Assembly (NCBI RefSeq): GCF_900130035.1
Contig: NZ_FQXQ01000005.1
Location: 1 to 64,000 of the forward strand
Source: Wenyingzhuangia marina
GTDB taxonomy: Bacteria; Bacteroidota; Bacteroidia; Flavobacteriales; Flavobacteriaceae
Length of the DNA: 64,000 bases
Reading direction: 5' to 3'
Shown here: in pieces, positions 28,345 to 36,240 of the stretch
Numbering within the stretch: position 1 is the first letter of the stretch
Layout of the letters: the number at the start of each line of letters is the position of its first letter
Translations under genes and position numbers: made by a program
The notes under the pieces: model-generated
Seen by the model: only the letters and a program-made list of their open reading frames with translations
What the model was told of the DNA's origin: nothing
Databases searched by the model: none

Positions 28345-28380
28345 AAAGTGTTTAGAATTAATTTTCTAAACACTTTTTGT
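28345..28380 (+). terminator. Intrinsic terminator after the Wzc gene
   Basis: A perfect 13-bp stem (28345-28357 pairing with 28364-28376) with a 6-base loop is followed by a short T run. It lies six bases after the Wzc stop codon and before the PAP2 gene, so it should end the polysaccharide transcript. Confidence 0.85.
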
Positions 28381-28403
28381 ATAAAGACAACAAATTGAGA
28401 GCA

Positions 28404-29309
28404 ATGAAAAAGATATGTATAGGTTTGTTAATAGTTCCTTTTTTGCTGAATGCCCAAGAGATTCATAAATCTTATTTTCCTAGAACATTAAATTTAGCAG
28501 GCAATGTCATCAAAACATCTTTCAAAACCATTCCATCTGATTTTGTGTACATGGGAAAAAATGTATCAGAAGATTGGAAAAAAACGGCCTTATATACTGG
28601 CATTGTTGGAGCTTTAGTATTAGTAGACAAGCCTGTGACTCAGTTTTATCAAGAAGAAATTGAAACGAGAATAGACTATACTATTCCAAGATTTAGTAAT
28701 ATAGACTTCCCCTGGTTAGAAGGAAATGATGCCTATATGTTTTATGCCATGGCAGGAACATATGTAGGGTCTTTTTTTGGAGGGTATGAAAAAGGACAAT
28801 ATGCTGCTATTAATGGATTCAAAGCTTTAGGCTACTCTATTTTAGTATCTCAAGTTATCTTAAAAACAATATTTGGAAGAGCAAGACCTTATAATAGTTT
28901 AAAAGATAAAAACGCTGATTTTGATTCAGCAACAGATAATCCTTTTGATTTTTTTAATAGTAGGAATGGAGATCATATATATGGAAATTTCTCAGGCACA
29001 TCACTTCCATCTTTACATGCGACCGCCTTTTTTGCCATGGCAAAAGTATTCCAAATGGAATTTGACAATTATTGGATTCCTTATGGATTCATGACTGCTG
29101 TTTTTTTAGCTGAAATAAAAGAACATAGGCACTGGGTATCTGATATGGTAGCAGGTGGAATCATCGGGACAGTTATTGGGAGATCTATCGTAAGGAGTAG
29201 TTGGAGAGCTAGAGGAATACTACCGAACAAAGAAAAAGAAATATCGTTTCAGTGGATGCCATCTATTTCATCTCGATACAATGGCTTAACGCTAGTAGCA
29301 ACTTTTTAA
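28404..29309 (+). CDS. PAP2-family phosphatase
   Basis: This 301-residue protein has an N-terminal signal peptide (cleavage after about residue 17, LLNAQ) and the three PAP2 motifs: Lys154-x6-Arg161-Pro162 (KTIFGRARP), Pro202-Ser-Leu-His205 in place of the usual PSGH, and His243 with Asp247 in HRHWVSD. Such enzymes dephosphorylate undecaprenyl diphosphate or lipid phosphates in the envelope. Being next to the polysaccharide locus suggests carrier recycling, though it is separated by a terminator. I chose the ATG at 28404 because the upstream TTG start at 28377 lies inside the terminator. Confidence 0.85.
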   Translation: MKKICIGLLIVPFLLNAQEIHKSYFPRTLNLAGNVIKTSFKTIPSDFVYMGKNVSEDWKKTALYTGIVGALVLVDKPVTQFYQEEIETRIDYTIPRFSNIDFPWLEGNDAYMFYAMAGTYVGSFFGGYEKGQYAAINGFKALGYSILVSQVILKTIFGRARPYNSLKDKNADFDSATDNPFDFFNSRNGDHIYGNFSGTSLPSLHATAFFAMAKVFQMEFDNYWIPYGFMTAVFLAEIKEHRHWVSDMVAGGIIGTVIGRSIVRSSWRARGILPNKEKEISFQWMPSISSRYNGLTLVATF

Positions 29310-29442
29310 CAGCTATCCATTTTCCTAATTTGTAATTCTAAACAATTAACAACATTCATTTTGAAGACGTTTAAGTATCTCAATTTTGAATTTTAAACGT
29401 TTAATCTTGAACATCGACTGTTGAGTGACATTCACTGATTTT

Positions 29443-29686
29443 GTCGAAATCTATTCGAGCTTGGTCATCGAGCGAAGTCGAGATGCACTATCTATACAAA
29501 TAACAAACAAGTTTTTAAAACGATAGATCTAAGAAATAAGCATGTAGTCATAGAATTGTGTAGCAGGACGGAGCGTTAAAAAAGAATCTAGTAGATTCTT
29601 TTAGCGAACGAGCCAGACGGCGGGTTGGAAGATAATAATACGTGAATTGTTACGTAGTAATTTCATAAGATTGATCTTGATTTTTT
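29443..29686. repeat. ~240-bp direct repeat, left copy (R1)
   Basis: This copy matches 30371-30612 at a constant offset of about 928 bases. The most conserved section runs from GCAGGACGGAGCG (29563) through an exact palindrome at 29580-29602 (AAAAGAATCTA, one base, TAGATTCTTTT) to CCAGACGGCGGGTTGG and on to CATAAGATTGATCTTGATTTTT. It has no reading frame. The two copies flank the tRNA-Thr gene. Confidence 0.85.
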
Positions 29687-29941
29687 GATTCGTTTTGTAC
29701 TTGTGCTGAGCTAGTCGAAGTATCAAGCAAAAATGAATAAAGAAAACATAAATGCATAAATTTTATAATAGTCACAGAACTTATCAGGTAGAGTTTTGGA
29801 GTATATCAAAGACGGTTACTGAACTTGTCGAAGTACCAAATAATATCCCAGCTTATATAGATAAAAAACATATGCTATTTGTTTGATTTTAAGTGATTTA
29901 TTTTTACACTAAAAAAAATGAAATTTTTTATTAAAAAAATG

Positions 29942-29972
29942 TTTGGTGAATTGTAAAAACCAACTATATTTG
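29942..29972 (+). promoter_or_regulatory. Predicted promoter of tRNA-Thr
   Basis: TTTG at 29942-29945 and TATATTTG at 29965-29972 are separated by exactly 19 bases, a perfect match to the Bacteroidota sigma consensus. The mature tRNA starts 10 bases after the -7 element. Confidence 0.8.
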
Positions 29973-29982
29973 CACCCGCAAC

Positions 29983-30059
29983 GCCGATATAGCTCAGCTG
30001 GCTAGAGCAGCTGATTTGTAATCAGCAGGTCGTAGGTTCGAGTCCTATTATCGGCTCCA
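29983..30059 (+). tRNA. tRNA-Thr, anticodon TGT
   Basis: The 77-base sequence folds as a standard cloverleaf. The acceptor stem is GCCGATA (29983-29989) pairing with TATCGGC (30049-30055), followed by discriminator T and an encoded CCA. The anticodon arm is GCTGA-TTTGTAA-TCAGC, giving anticodon TGT for threonine ACA codons, and the T arm carries GGTTCGAGTCC. It is a single-gene transcript with its own promoter and terminator and has no integrase or duplicated 3' end nearby. Confidence 0.97.
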
Positions 30060-30060
30060 A

Positions 30061-30088
30061 AGAGACAACTTTCGTTGTCTCTTTTTTT
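30061..30088 (+). terminator. Intrinsic terminator of tRNA-Thr
   Basis: AGAGACAAC (30061-30069) pairs perfectly with GTTGTCTCT (30074-30082) over a TTTC loop, and a T run follows. It begins two bases after the CCA end of the tRNA. Confidence 0.92.
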
Positions 30089-30370
30089 GCTCATATGAGT
30101 ACTTCCTTTCTTGTAGAGTTTTAGATATATAAATTGTCACTTCGAGTAATTTTTGAGGAACGAAAAAATGTATCGAGAAGTGTCAGGCATAACAAAGCTT
30201 AAAAGGTTAACATGGCTTTTCTTAGCTGTATAGCTAAACCATTTTGATTTATAGAAGACTGACGATTAAGTTTTTTATACAAGGTTCACTGAATATGTCT
30301 CAGCATCTCAACCTTAGATTTTGAACCTTGAATTCCGAACATAGACCATCGAGCGGCTGTCACAGAGCTT

Positions 30371-30612
30371 GTCAAAGTCTATTCGAGTTTGGTCATCGAG
30401 CGGAGTCGAGATGCACTCTCAATACCAATAACAAACAGGTTTTAAACCGATCAATCTAAGAAATAAGTTATGTAGTCATTGAATTGCGAGCAGGACGGAG
30501 CGTTAAAAAAGAATCTAGTAGATTCTTTTAGCGAACGAGCCAGACGGCGGGTTGGAAGATAATAATATGTGAATTGTTACGCAGTAATTTCATAAGATTG
30601 ATCTTGATTTTT
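30371..30612. repeat. ~240-bp direct repeat, right copy (R2)
   Basis: This is the second copy of the element at 29443-29686, with the central palindrome at 30507-30529. After the shared part ends, this copy runs into GTACTTTGTATCAAGACAAAGTAT, itself a palindrome. Its left flank (30330-30370) also matches the partial third copy downstream. There are no coding frames. Between 30089 and 31020 I see only repeats and no gene. Confidence 0.85.
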
Positions 30613-30769
30613 GCGTACTTTGTATCAAGACAAAGTATGAGAATTAAAAAAGAATAGTGATTGTTAGTTTATTTAGTAGACAGTTCTTTATTTTTCACTA
30701 TTCATTATTCATCTCTCACTCTTCACCAATTCTCGCTCCTCGAATATTGAACCTTAGACATTAAATAAT

Positions 30770-30853
30770 GAATTCCGGACATCGACTATCGAGCGGCTGT
30801 CACAGAGCTTATCAAAGTCTATTCGAGTTTGGTCATCGAGCGGAGTCGAGATA
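30770..30853. repeat. Partial third copy of the intergenic repeat (R3)
   Basis: This 84-base segment repeats 30330-30413 at an offset of 440 bases, from GAATTCCG through GAGCGGCTGTCACAGAGCTT to CATCGAGCGGAGTCGAGAT. It matches only the left part of R2 plus the first few dozen bases shared with R1, and lacks the GCAGGACGGAGCG palindrome section, so the repeat family is modular. Confidence 0.85.
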
Positions 30854-31020
30854 CATTATATAAAAAAAACTTAATTATCTATTTGTAACTCATAATTCCA
30901 AAAAATAATCATTGTAGTACTAATCTCATTTTATTATCTCATCAAAAAAATGCGAAGTAAGTCTAGAACTAACAAAAAGCAACTATCAAACTAACACAGT
31001 TAAAAAAAATAAAATTAATG

Positions 31021-31051
31021 TTTGTCAATGTAGATTTAATTTTTACATTTG
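31021..31051 (+). promoter_or_regulatory. Predicted promoter of the aromatic amino acid operon
   Basis: TTTG at 31021-31024 and TACATTTG at 31044-31051 are spaced by exactly 19 bases, a full consensus match. Transcription should start near 31057, about 14 bases before the leader peptide. Confidence 0.8.
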
Positions 31052-31070
31052 CCCTATTATATTACAAGTC

Positions 31071-31145
31071 ATGAAATTATTTAACACTAACGGATTTTAT
31101 TATTTTTTCTTCTTTATGGGGGAAAAGAGACTTTTCGTGTGTTAA
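31071..31145 (+). CDS. Phe/Tyr-rich leader peptide of the pheA operon (24 residues)
   Basis: This short frame begins with ATG 20 bases after the predicted promoter -7 element and ends with TAA at 31143-31145. Residues 9-15 are seven consecutive aromatic codons, FYYFFFF (31095-31115), and Phe also occurs at 4 and 22, so 9 of 24 residues are Phe or Tyr. It precedes an intrinsic terminator and the genes for phenylalanine and tyrosine synthesis. This is the layout of ribosome-mediated attenuation: scarce Phe-tRNA or Tyr-tRNA stalls the ribosome in the aromatic run. The peptide itself should have no other function. Confidence 0.85.
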   Translation: MKLFNTNGFYYFFFFMGEKRLFVC

Positions 31146-31199
31146 TTTTATATAAAACTGCATAACTAGAAGTCTCGATTTATCGAGACTTTTTTTTTT
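31127..31199 (+). promoter_or_regulatory. Transcription attenuator: antiterminator and terminator
   Basis: The terminator is a 9-bp stem (AAGTCTCGA at 31170-31178 with TCGAGACTT at 31183-31191) with a TTTA loop, running into nine T residues to 31199. The antiterminator alternative is GAGACTT at 31127-31133, inside the leader frame just after the aromatic codons, which is complementary to AAGTCTC (31170-31176), the left arm of the terminator; a G-U and a U-A pair can extend it to 9 bp. A weak earlier pairing, TCTTT (31111-31115) with AAAGA (31124-31128), could free the terminator when the ribosome does not stall. pheA starts 15 bases after the T run. Confidence 0.8.
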
Positions 31200-31213
31200 G
31201 TTAAAAAAAGAAA

Positions 31214-32029
31214 ATGAAAATAGCAATTCAAGGAATAAAAGGGTCATTTCATCACATAGTAGCCGAGAACTATTTTGGAGAAAACATTGAGTTAATAGAA
31301 TGTATGACCTTTGGAGAAATGCCAAACCTTCTGTTAAATGGAACCGCAGATTTTTTAGTCATGGCTATTGAAAACTCTATCGCTGGAGCAATCATTCCTA
31401 ATTACACCTTGATTGATGAAAATGATTTGGCAATTGTAGGGGAATATTATTTGGGAATTCATCAAAATTTAATGAGTTTACCAGGTCAAAAAATAGAAGA
31501 AATTAAAAAGGTGTATTCTCACCCGATGGCATTATTGCAGTGTAGAAGTTTTTTTAAAGATTATCCACACATCAAGTTGATTGAAGATACAGATACAGCA
31601 GAGGTAGCTAGAAGAATTCAAGAGAATCAATTAAAAAAAGTGGGAGCTATAGCGAGTGATAAAGCGGCAGAAATATATGAATTAGAAATGGTTGCAGAGC
31701 AAATTCAAACCATCAAAAACAATTATACAAGGTTTGTGATTTTACAAAGGCAAGAATCATTAAACAATCCAGAAGTAACCAAAGCTTCTTTAAAATTTGT
31801 ATTAAAAGATGAAAGTGGTTCTTTAGGAGAGGTATTGATGTTGTTGGCAAATCACAAAGTCAATTTATCTAAAATACAATCTTTACCTATCATAGAAACG
31901 CCTTGGGAATATGCATTTTTTGCAGATTTGGTTTTTGAGGATTACCAAGAGTACAAAAATGCATTGGTGGACATTAGAGGGAAAGTATCGAGTTTAAAAA
32001 TATTAGGAGAATACAAAAACAACAAGTAA
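31214..32029 (+). CDS. pheA: Prephenate dehydratase
   Basis: This enzyme converts prephenate to phenylpyruvate in phenylalanine synthesis. It is a 271-residue monofunctional form: a periplasmic-binding-protein-like catalytic domain (1-175) with the conserved Thr172-Arg173-Phe174 of the active site, then a C-terminal ACT domain (about 193-268) that senses phenylalanine. The usual ESRP effector motif is replaced by QSLPIIE-type sequence, as in many Bacteroidota. It is the first structural gene after the leader-peptide attenuator. Its stop overlaps the next start by one base. Confidence 0.95.
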   Translation: MKIAIQGIKGSFHHIVAENYFGENIELIECMTFGEMPNLLLNGTADFLVMAIENSIAGAIIPNYTLIDENDLAIVGEYYLGIHQNLMSLPGQKIEEIKKVYSHPMALLQCRSFFKDYPHIKLIEDTDTAEVARRIQENQLKKVGAIASDKAAEIYELEMVAEQIQTIKNNYTRFVILQRQESLNNPEVTKASLKFVLKDESGSLGEVLMLLANHKVNLSKIQSLPIIETPWEYAFFADLVFEDYQEYKNALVDIRGKVSSLKILGEYKNNK

Positions 32030-33180
32030 TGATTGTTTCGATAGCAAATAGATTAGAGGAGGTAAAAGAATACTATTTCTCAAAAAAATTAAGAGAAGTA
32101 GCCGCTTTAAGAGCAGCAGGGAAACCAATCATTAGTTTAGGGATTGGGAGTCCAGATTTAATCCCTGATGAAAAAGTTTTACAGGCATTAAGTTCGGCAG
32201 CTAGTGAGTCTACAGCTCATGGATATCAATCTTACCAAGGATTACCAGCCTTGAGACAAGCAATGGCTTCTTTCTATCAAGAAAATTTTAAGGTAACCTT
32301 AAATCCTGATACAGAAGTGTTGCCTTTAATGGGGTCTAAAGAAGGAATCATGCACGTATCGATGGCTTTTTTAAATCCAGGAGATCAAGTATTGGTGCCA
32401 AATCCAGGATATCCAACATATACTTCAGTAACAAAGTTGGTGGGGGCAGAACCTGTTTTTTATGATTTAGTAGAAGACAATGAGTGGTTGCCAAATTTTG
32501 AGGCTTTAGAAAAATTAGAGGTATCTAAGGTAAAAATCATGTGGATCAATTATCCACACATGCCAACTGGAGCAATAGCGAAGAATCAGGTATATCAAAA
32601 GTTAATCGAGTTTGCTAAAAAACATGAAATATTATTGGTAAATGACAATCCATATAGTTTTGTGTTGAATGAAAATCCTGAAAGTATTTTAAACTTTGAA
32701 GGAGCCAAAGAAGTAGCTTTAGAGCTGAATTCTTTGAGTAAAAGTTTTAACATGGCAGGTTGGAGAGTTGGAATGTTTGTAGGGGCTCAAGAATATTTAG
32801 ATCAAATATTAAAAGTAAAAAGCAATATGGACTCTGGAATGTTCTATGGAATTCAAAAAGGAGCTATTGAAGCTTTACACTTGTCAAAAGACTGGTTTAA
32901 AAGCATCAATGAACATTATCACAGACGTAGACAAATTGTTTATCAAATATTAGATAGCTTAAATTGTGTGTATGATACCACACATGTTGGAATGTTTGTA
33001 TGGGCAAAATTACCAGAAGGAATCACATCAGAACAAATGACAGATAAAATGTTATATGAAAAAGATGTATTTATTACACCAGGAACCGTTTTTGGTTCTA
33101 ACGGAGAGGGATATATAAGATTATCTTTATGTGTTTCCGAAGAAAATTTACAACAAGTTTTAGTTAGGGTTAAGGCATAG
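32029..33180 (+). CDS. Pyridoxal-phosphate aminotransferase, aromatic type
   Basis: This 383-residue class I/II aminotransferase has the PLP-binding lysine at residue 238 in SLSKSFNMAGWR, the Asn-Pro loop INYPHMPTGA, and the C-terminal Arg in YIRLSLC. The N-terminal half carries the GIGSPDL and YQSYQGLPALR patterns of fold type I. Lying between pheA and tyrA, it probably transaminates phenylpyruvate and 4-hydroxyphenylpyruvate, or prephenate. The exact substrate is inferred from the operon. Its start overlaps the pheA stop (TAATG). Confidence 0.88.
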   Translation: MIVSIANRLEEVKEYYFSKKLREVAALRAAGKPIISLGIGSPDLIPDEKVLQALSSAASESTAHGYQSYQGLPALRQAMASFYQENFKVTLNPDTEVLPLMGSKEGIMHVSMAFLNPGDQVLVPNPGYPTYTSVTKLVGAEPVFYDLVEDNEWLPNFEALEKLEVSKVKIMWINYPHMPTGAIAKNQVYQKLIEFAKKHEILLVNDNPYSFVLNENPESILNFEGAKEVALELNSLSKSFNMAGWRVGMFVGAQEYLDQILKVKSNMDSGMFYGIQKGAIEALHLSKDWFKSINEHYHRRRQIVYQILDSLNCVYDTTHVGMFVWAKLPEGITSEQMTDKMLYEKDVFITPGTVFGSNGEGYIRLSLCVSEENLQQVLVRVKA

Positions 33181-33218
33181 TTAAAGTATAGATAAAGCAT
33201 AGATAGAGTATTAAAAGT

Positions 33219-34067
33219 ATGTTAGTAACAGTCATAGGGTTAGGGTTAATAGGAGGTTCTTTAGCATTAGAATTAAAGAAACGTTTAGGCTATTCCATCC
33301 ACGGAATCGATGCGAATGAGACGAATGCCCAAAAAGCATTAGACCTTGGTATTGTTGATAAAATAGTAGATTTCCCTCAAATTACTGATAGTGATGTTGT
33401 TGTGTTGGCTGTGCCGGTAAATTTTTTACCAGATTTAGCAATAAAAGTACTAGATGTAGTTAAAAAAGACGCCATTGTCTTTGATATGGGCTCTACCAAA
33501 GAGAAACTGAGCAAAACAGTTGAAAATCACGAAAAAAGGAGTAATTTTGTGGCCGTTCATCCAATAGCGGGTACAGAACATTCTGGACCAGAGGCTGCTA
33601 TTTATAATTTGTTTGATGATAAAGTAAATATCATCTGTGATAAAGAGTTAAGTAGTAAGGAGGCCGTAGATAAAGTGTTACACATTTTTAACACTTTAAA
33701 CATGAGAACTATTTTTATGAATAGTGCAGAACACGACAAGCACATTGCTTACGTTTCTCACTTATCACATATTAGTTCTTTTATGTTAGGGAAAACGGTA
33801 TTGGAGAAGGAAAAGAACGAGAAGAATATTTTTGACATGGCGGGTTCTGGTTTTGAATCTACCGTTCGTTTGGCAAAAAGTTCTCCAAACATGTGGACTC
33901 CTATTTTTATAGAAAACAAGGAGAATATTTTAAGTTCATTAAATGAGTATATAGATAATTTAACTGCATTTAAGAATTTAATCTTAGAAGAAAATAAAGA
34001 AGGGTTACAACAAACAATGTTGGAAACCAATCATATAAAAGAAGTATTAACAGGAATTCAAAAATAA
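33219..34067 (+). CDS. tyrA: Prephenate dehydrogenase
   Basis: TyrA oxidatively decarboxylates prephenate to 4-hydroxyphenylpyruvate for tyrosine synthesis. The NAD(P)-binding GLGLIGGS motif is at residues 7-14, the conserved HPIAGTEHSGP near 113-123, and the catalytic histidine region HDKHIAYVSHLSH near 179-191. At 282 residues it is a single-domain form without fused chorismate mutase, which in this operon is supplied by the next gene. It lies 38 bases after the aminotransferase and 18 before the DAHP synthase fusion. Confidence 0.94.
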   Translation: MLVTVIGLGLIGGSLALELKKRLGYSIHGIDANETNAQKALDLGIVDKIVDFPQITDSDVVVLAVPVNFLPDLAIKVLDVVKKDAIVFDMGSTKEKLSKTVENHEKRSNFVAVHPIAGTEHSGPEAAIYNLFDDKVNIICDKELSSKEAVDKVLHIFNTLNMRTIFMNSAEHDKHIAYVSHLSHISSFMLGKTVLEKEKNEKNIFDMAGSGFESTVRLAKSSPNMWTPIFIENKENILSSLNEYIDNLTAFKNLILEENKEGLQQTMLETNHIKEVLTGIQK

Positions 34068-34085
34068 AAGTATATAATTACTAAG

Positions 34086-35168
34086 ATGGAAAACAAAAAA
34101 GAATTAAGAACGTGGTTGGATGACATGAAATTAGATCATCCTCTAGTAATTGCTGGACCTTGTAGTGCAGAAACAGAAGAGCAAGTATTAAAAATTGCTC
34201 ACGAATTAAAAGACACAGATGTAACTGTATTTAGAGCAGGTGTTTGGAAACCAAGAACTAGACCAGGAGGATTTGAAGGAGTTGGTGCTGTAGCATTACC
34301 TTGGTTAAAGAAAGTAAAAGAACAAACAGGATTGTTAACTGCTGTTGAGGTTGCTAATGTAGCTCACGTAAAATTAGCTTTAGAAGCTGATGTTGATATC
34401 TTATGGTTAGGTGCTCGTACTACAGTAAACCCATTTGCTGTTCAAGAAGTAGCAGATGCTTTAGAAGGTACTGATAAAATTATTTTGATTAAAAACCCAA
34501 TCAATCCAGATTTAGCTTTATGGTTAGGTGGTGTTGAACGTTTGTACAAAGCAAATATTAAAAATTTAGGAGTTATTCACAGAGGATTCTCTTCTTATAA
34601 GAAAACTCGTTACAGAAACGTTCCTCAATGGCAATTGCCAATTGAATTGAAACGTCAATTCCCAGATTTACCAATCATCAACGATCCATCTCACATTTGT
34701 GGAAACAGAACTGGAATCCAAGAAATTTCTCAAATCGCTTTAGATTTAAACTTCGAAGGATTGATGATTGAAACTCATATTACTCCAGATGATGCTTGGT
34801 CTGATGCTGCACAGCAAATTACTCCTGCTCGTTTGGTAGAGATTATGAACGATTTAAAAGTTCGTAAGCCTAAAGCAGAAGGAGAAACTTTAGATCAATT
34901 ACAACAGTTAAGAGCTGAGATTGATGTGATAGATAACCACATCATTGATACTTTAGCTGAGCGTATGAAAGTTGCCGTTCAAATAGGTGAAGTTAAAAAA
35001 TCTAAAAACATTTCTGTTTTACAAGATGCTCGTTGGGGAGAAATTTTACAAAACATGGTTGCTGTTGGAGAAAAATCTGGTTTAAGCCAAGATTTTATCG
35101 AATCTGTTTTTAAAGCAATTCACCAAGAGTCTATTAACAAACAAGAAGAAATTGTTACTTCTAAGTAA
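34086..35168 (+). CDS. Bifunctional 3-deoxy-7-phosphoheptulonate synthase / chorismate mutase
   Basis: The first two-thirds (residues 1-260) are a type-I-beta DAHP synthase, with IAGPCSAE at 22-29, KPRTRPGGFEG and NDPSHICGNR, which commits carbon to the shikimate pathway. The last third (about 268-355) is an AroQ-type chorismate mutase with LRAEIDVIDNHII and VQIGEVKK motifs, making prephenate for pheA and tyrA. The 360-residue fusion is normal in Bacteroidota. It is the last gene before a strong terminator, so the operon holds the first pathway step plus the branch to Phe and Tyr, under one attenuator. Codon use is noticeably richer in optimal codons, fitting high expression. Confidence 0.95.
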   Translation: MENKKELRTWLDDMKLDHPLVIAGPCSAETEEQVLKIAHELKDTDVTVFRAGVWKPRTRPGGFEGVGAVALPWLKKVKEQTGLLTAVEVANVAHVKLALEADVDILWLGARTTVNPFAVQEVADALEGTDKIILIKNPINPDLALWLGGVERLYKANIKNLGVIHRGFSSYKKTRYRNVPQWQLPIELKRQFPDLPIINDPSHICGNRTGIQEISQIALDLNFEGLMIETHITPDDAWSDAAQQITPARLVEIMNDLKVRKPKAEGETLDQLQQLRAEIDVIDNHIIDTLAERMKVAVQIGEVKKSKNISVLQDARWGEILQNMVAVGEKSGLSQDFIESVFKAIHQESINKQEEIVTSK

Positions 35169-35188
35169 TTAAAGATTTTTTTATATTA

Positions 35189-35229
35189 AAAACGGGGACA
35201 AGTTAAACTTGTTCCCGTTTTTGTTTTAT
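35189..35229 (+). terminator. Intrinsic terminator of the aromatic operon
   Basis: A 15-bp stem (35189-35203 with 35207-35221, one G-U pair) with a 3-base loop contains the CGGGGACAAG / CTTGTTCCCG core and is followed by a T-rich tail. It lies 20 bases after the stop of the DAHP synthase gene. Confidence 0.92.
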
Positions 35230-35301
35230 GGGATAATAAGAAACAAATAAATTTTTATCTTTCCAATAGAATAAGTTCTTAGGAACAACTATTTTTACCA
35301 T

Positions 35302-36240
35302 ATGAATGGAATCGTTACAAAATCTACAGGAAGTTGGTATTCAGTAAGAACTGAAGATGGAGAAGTGCATCAATGTAGAATTCCGGGTAAGTTTAGAATG
35401 AAAGGAATTAAAAGTACCAATCCAATTGCCGTAGGTGATGTGGTAACTTTTGAGTTAGAACCTAAAAAAGAAACGGGAGTTGTAAAAGAAATTCACGAAC
35501 GAAGAAATTTCATTGTTCGTAAATCTGTAAACTTATCAAAGCAAACACATATCATCGCTTCTAATATTGATATTGCTTTTCTAATTGTAACCCTTCATAA
35601 CCCAGAAACCACAACTACTTTTATCGATCGTTTTTTAGCGACTGCCGAAGCCTATAGTATCAAAACAATTTTGTTGTTTAATAAAGTTGATACACATGAT
35701 GAAGAAATGGATGAGTATCGTGAAGCATTTAAATATATTTATACCAGTATTGGTTATGAATGTATTGATGTTTCTGCGACCGAAAAAATAAATATCAATC
35801 TTGTTAAAGTCTTAATGAAAGATAAAGTGAGTTTGTTTGCCGGACATTCTGGAGTAGGAAAATCTACTTTGGTAAATGCTTTAGAACCTACTTTAGATTT
35901 AAAAACCAAAGCTATTTCTGAGCAACATCAGCAAGGACAACATACCACAACATTTGCAGAAATGTATCCACTTTCTTTTGGAGGTTATATTATTGATACT
36001 CCTGGGATTAGAGGTTTTGGAGTGGTAGATTTTGATAAATACCAAGTCACTGATTATTTTCCTGAATTATTTGCTTTAAAATCAGATTGTAAGTTTAACA
36101 ATTGTCTTCATTTAAACGAGCCTAAATGTGCGGTAAAAGAAGCTTTGGAGGAAGGAAAAATATCGGAAACCAGATATGAAAGCTATCTTCAATTATTAAG
36201 CGAAGATGAGGAACATTATAGACAAGACGTTTTTAAATAA
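35302..36240 (+). CDS. rsgA: Ribosome small subunit-dependent GTPase A
   Basis: RsgA is a ribosome assembly GTPase that checks maturation of the 30S subunit. It has the family's circularly permuted G motifs: NKVD (127-130) comes before the P-loop GHSGVGKST (181-189) and DTPG (232-235). An N-terminal OB-fold domain (1-80) and the C-terminal zinc finger Cys263, Cys268, His270, Cys276 are intact. Its 312 residues are standard. The stop overlaps the dtd start (TAATG), so the two are translated together. Confidence 0.97.
   Translation: MNGIVTKSTGSWYSVRTEDGEVHQCRIPGKFRMKGIKSTNPIAVGDVVTFELEPKKETGVVKEIHERRNFIVRKSVNLSKQTHIIASNIDIAFLIVTLHNPETTTTFIDRFLATAEAYSIKTILLFNKVDTHDEEMDEYREAFKYIYTSIGYECIDVSATEKININLVKVLMKDKVSLFAGHSGVGKSTLVNALEPTLDLKTKAISEQHQQGQHTTTFAEMYPLSFGGYIIDTPGIRGFGVVDFDKYQVTDYFPELFALKSDCKFNNCLHLNEPKCAVKEALEEGKISETRYESYLQLLSEDEEHYRQDVFK

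Noticed and set aside
29443-30612. tRNA-Thr as an integration site with flanking att repeats
   Set aside because: The flanking repeats do not include the tRNA 3' end, the 3' end of the tRNA is not duplicated elsewhere in the window, and there is no integrase gene.
31077-31325. 82-residue minus-strand frame opposite the leader and start of pheA
   Set aside because: It runs antisense across the attenuator and pheA, has low-complexity composition, and would compete with a well-supported leader peptide and gene on the plus strand.
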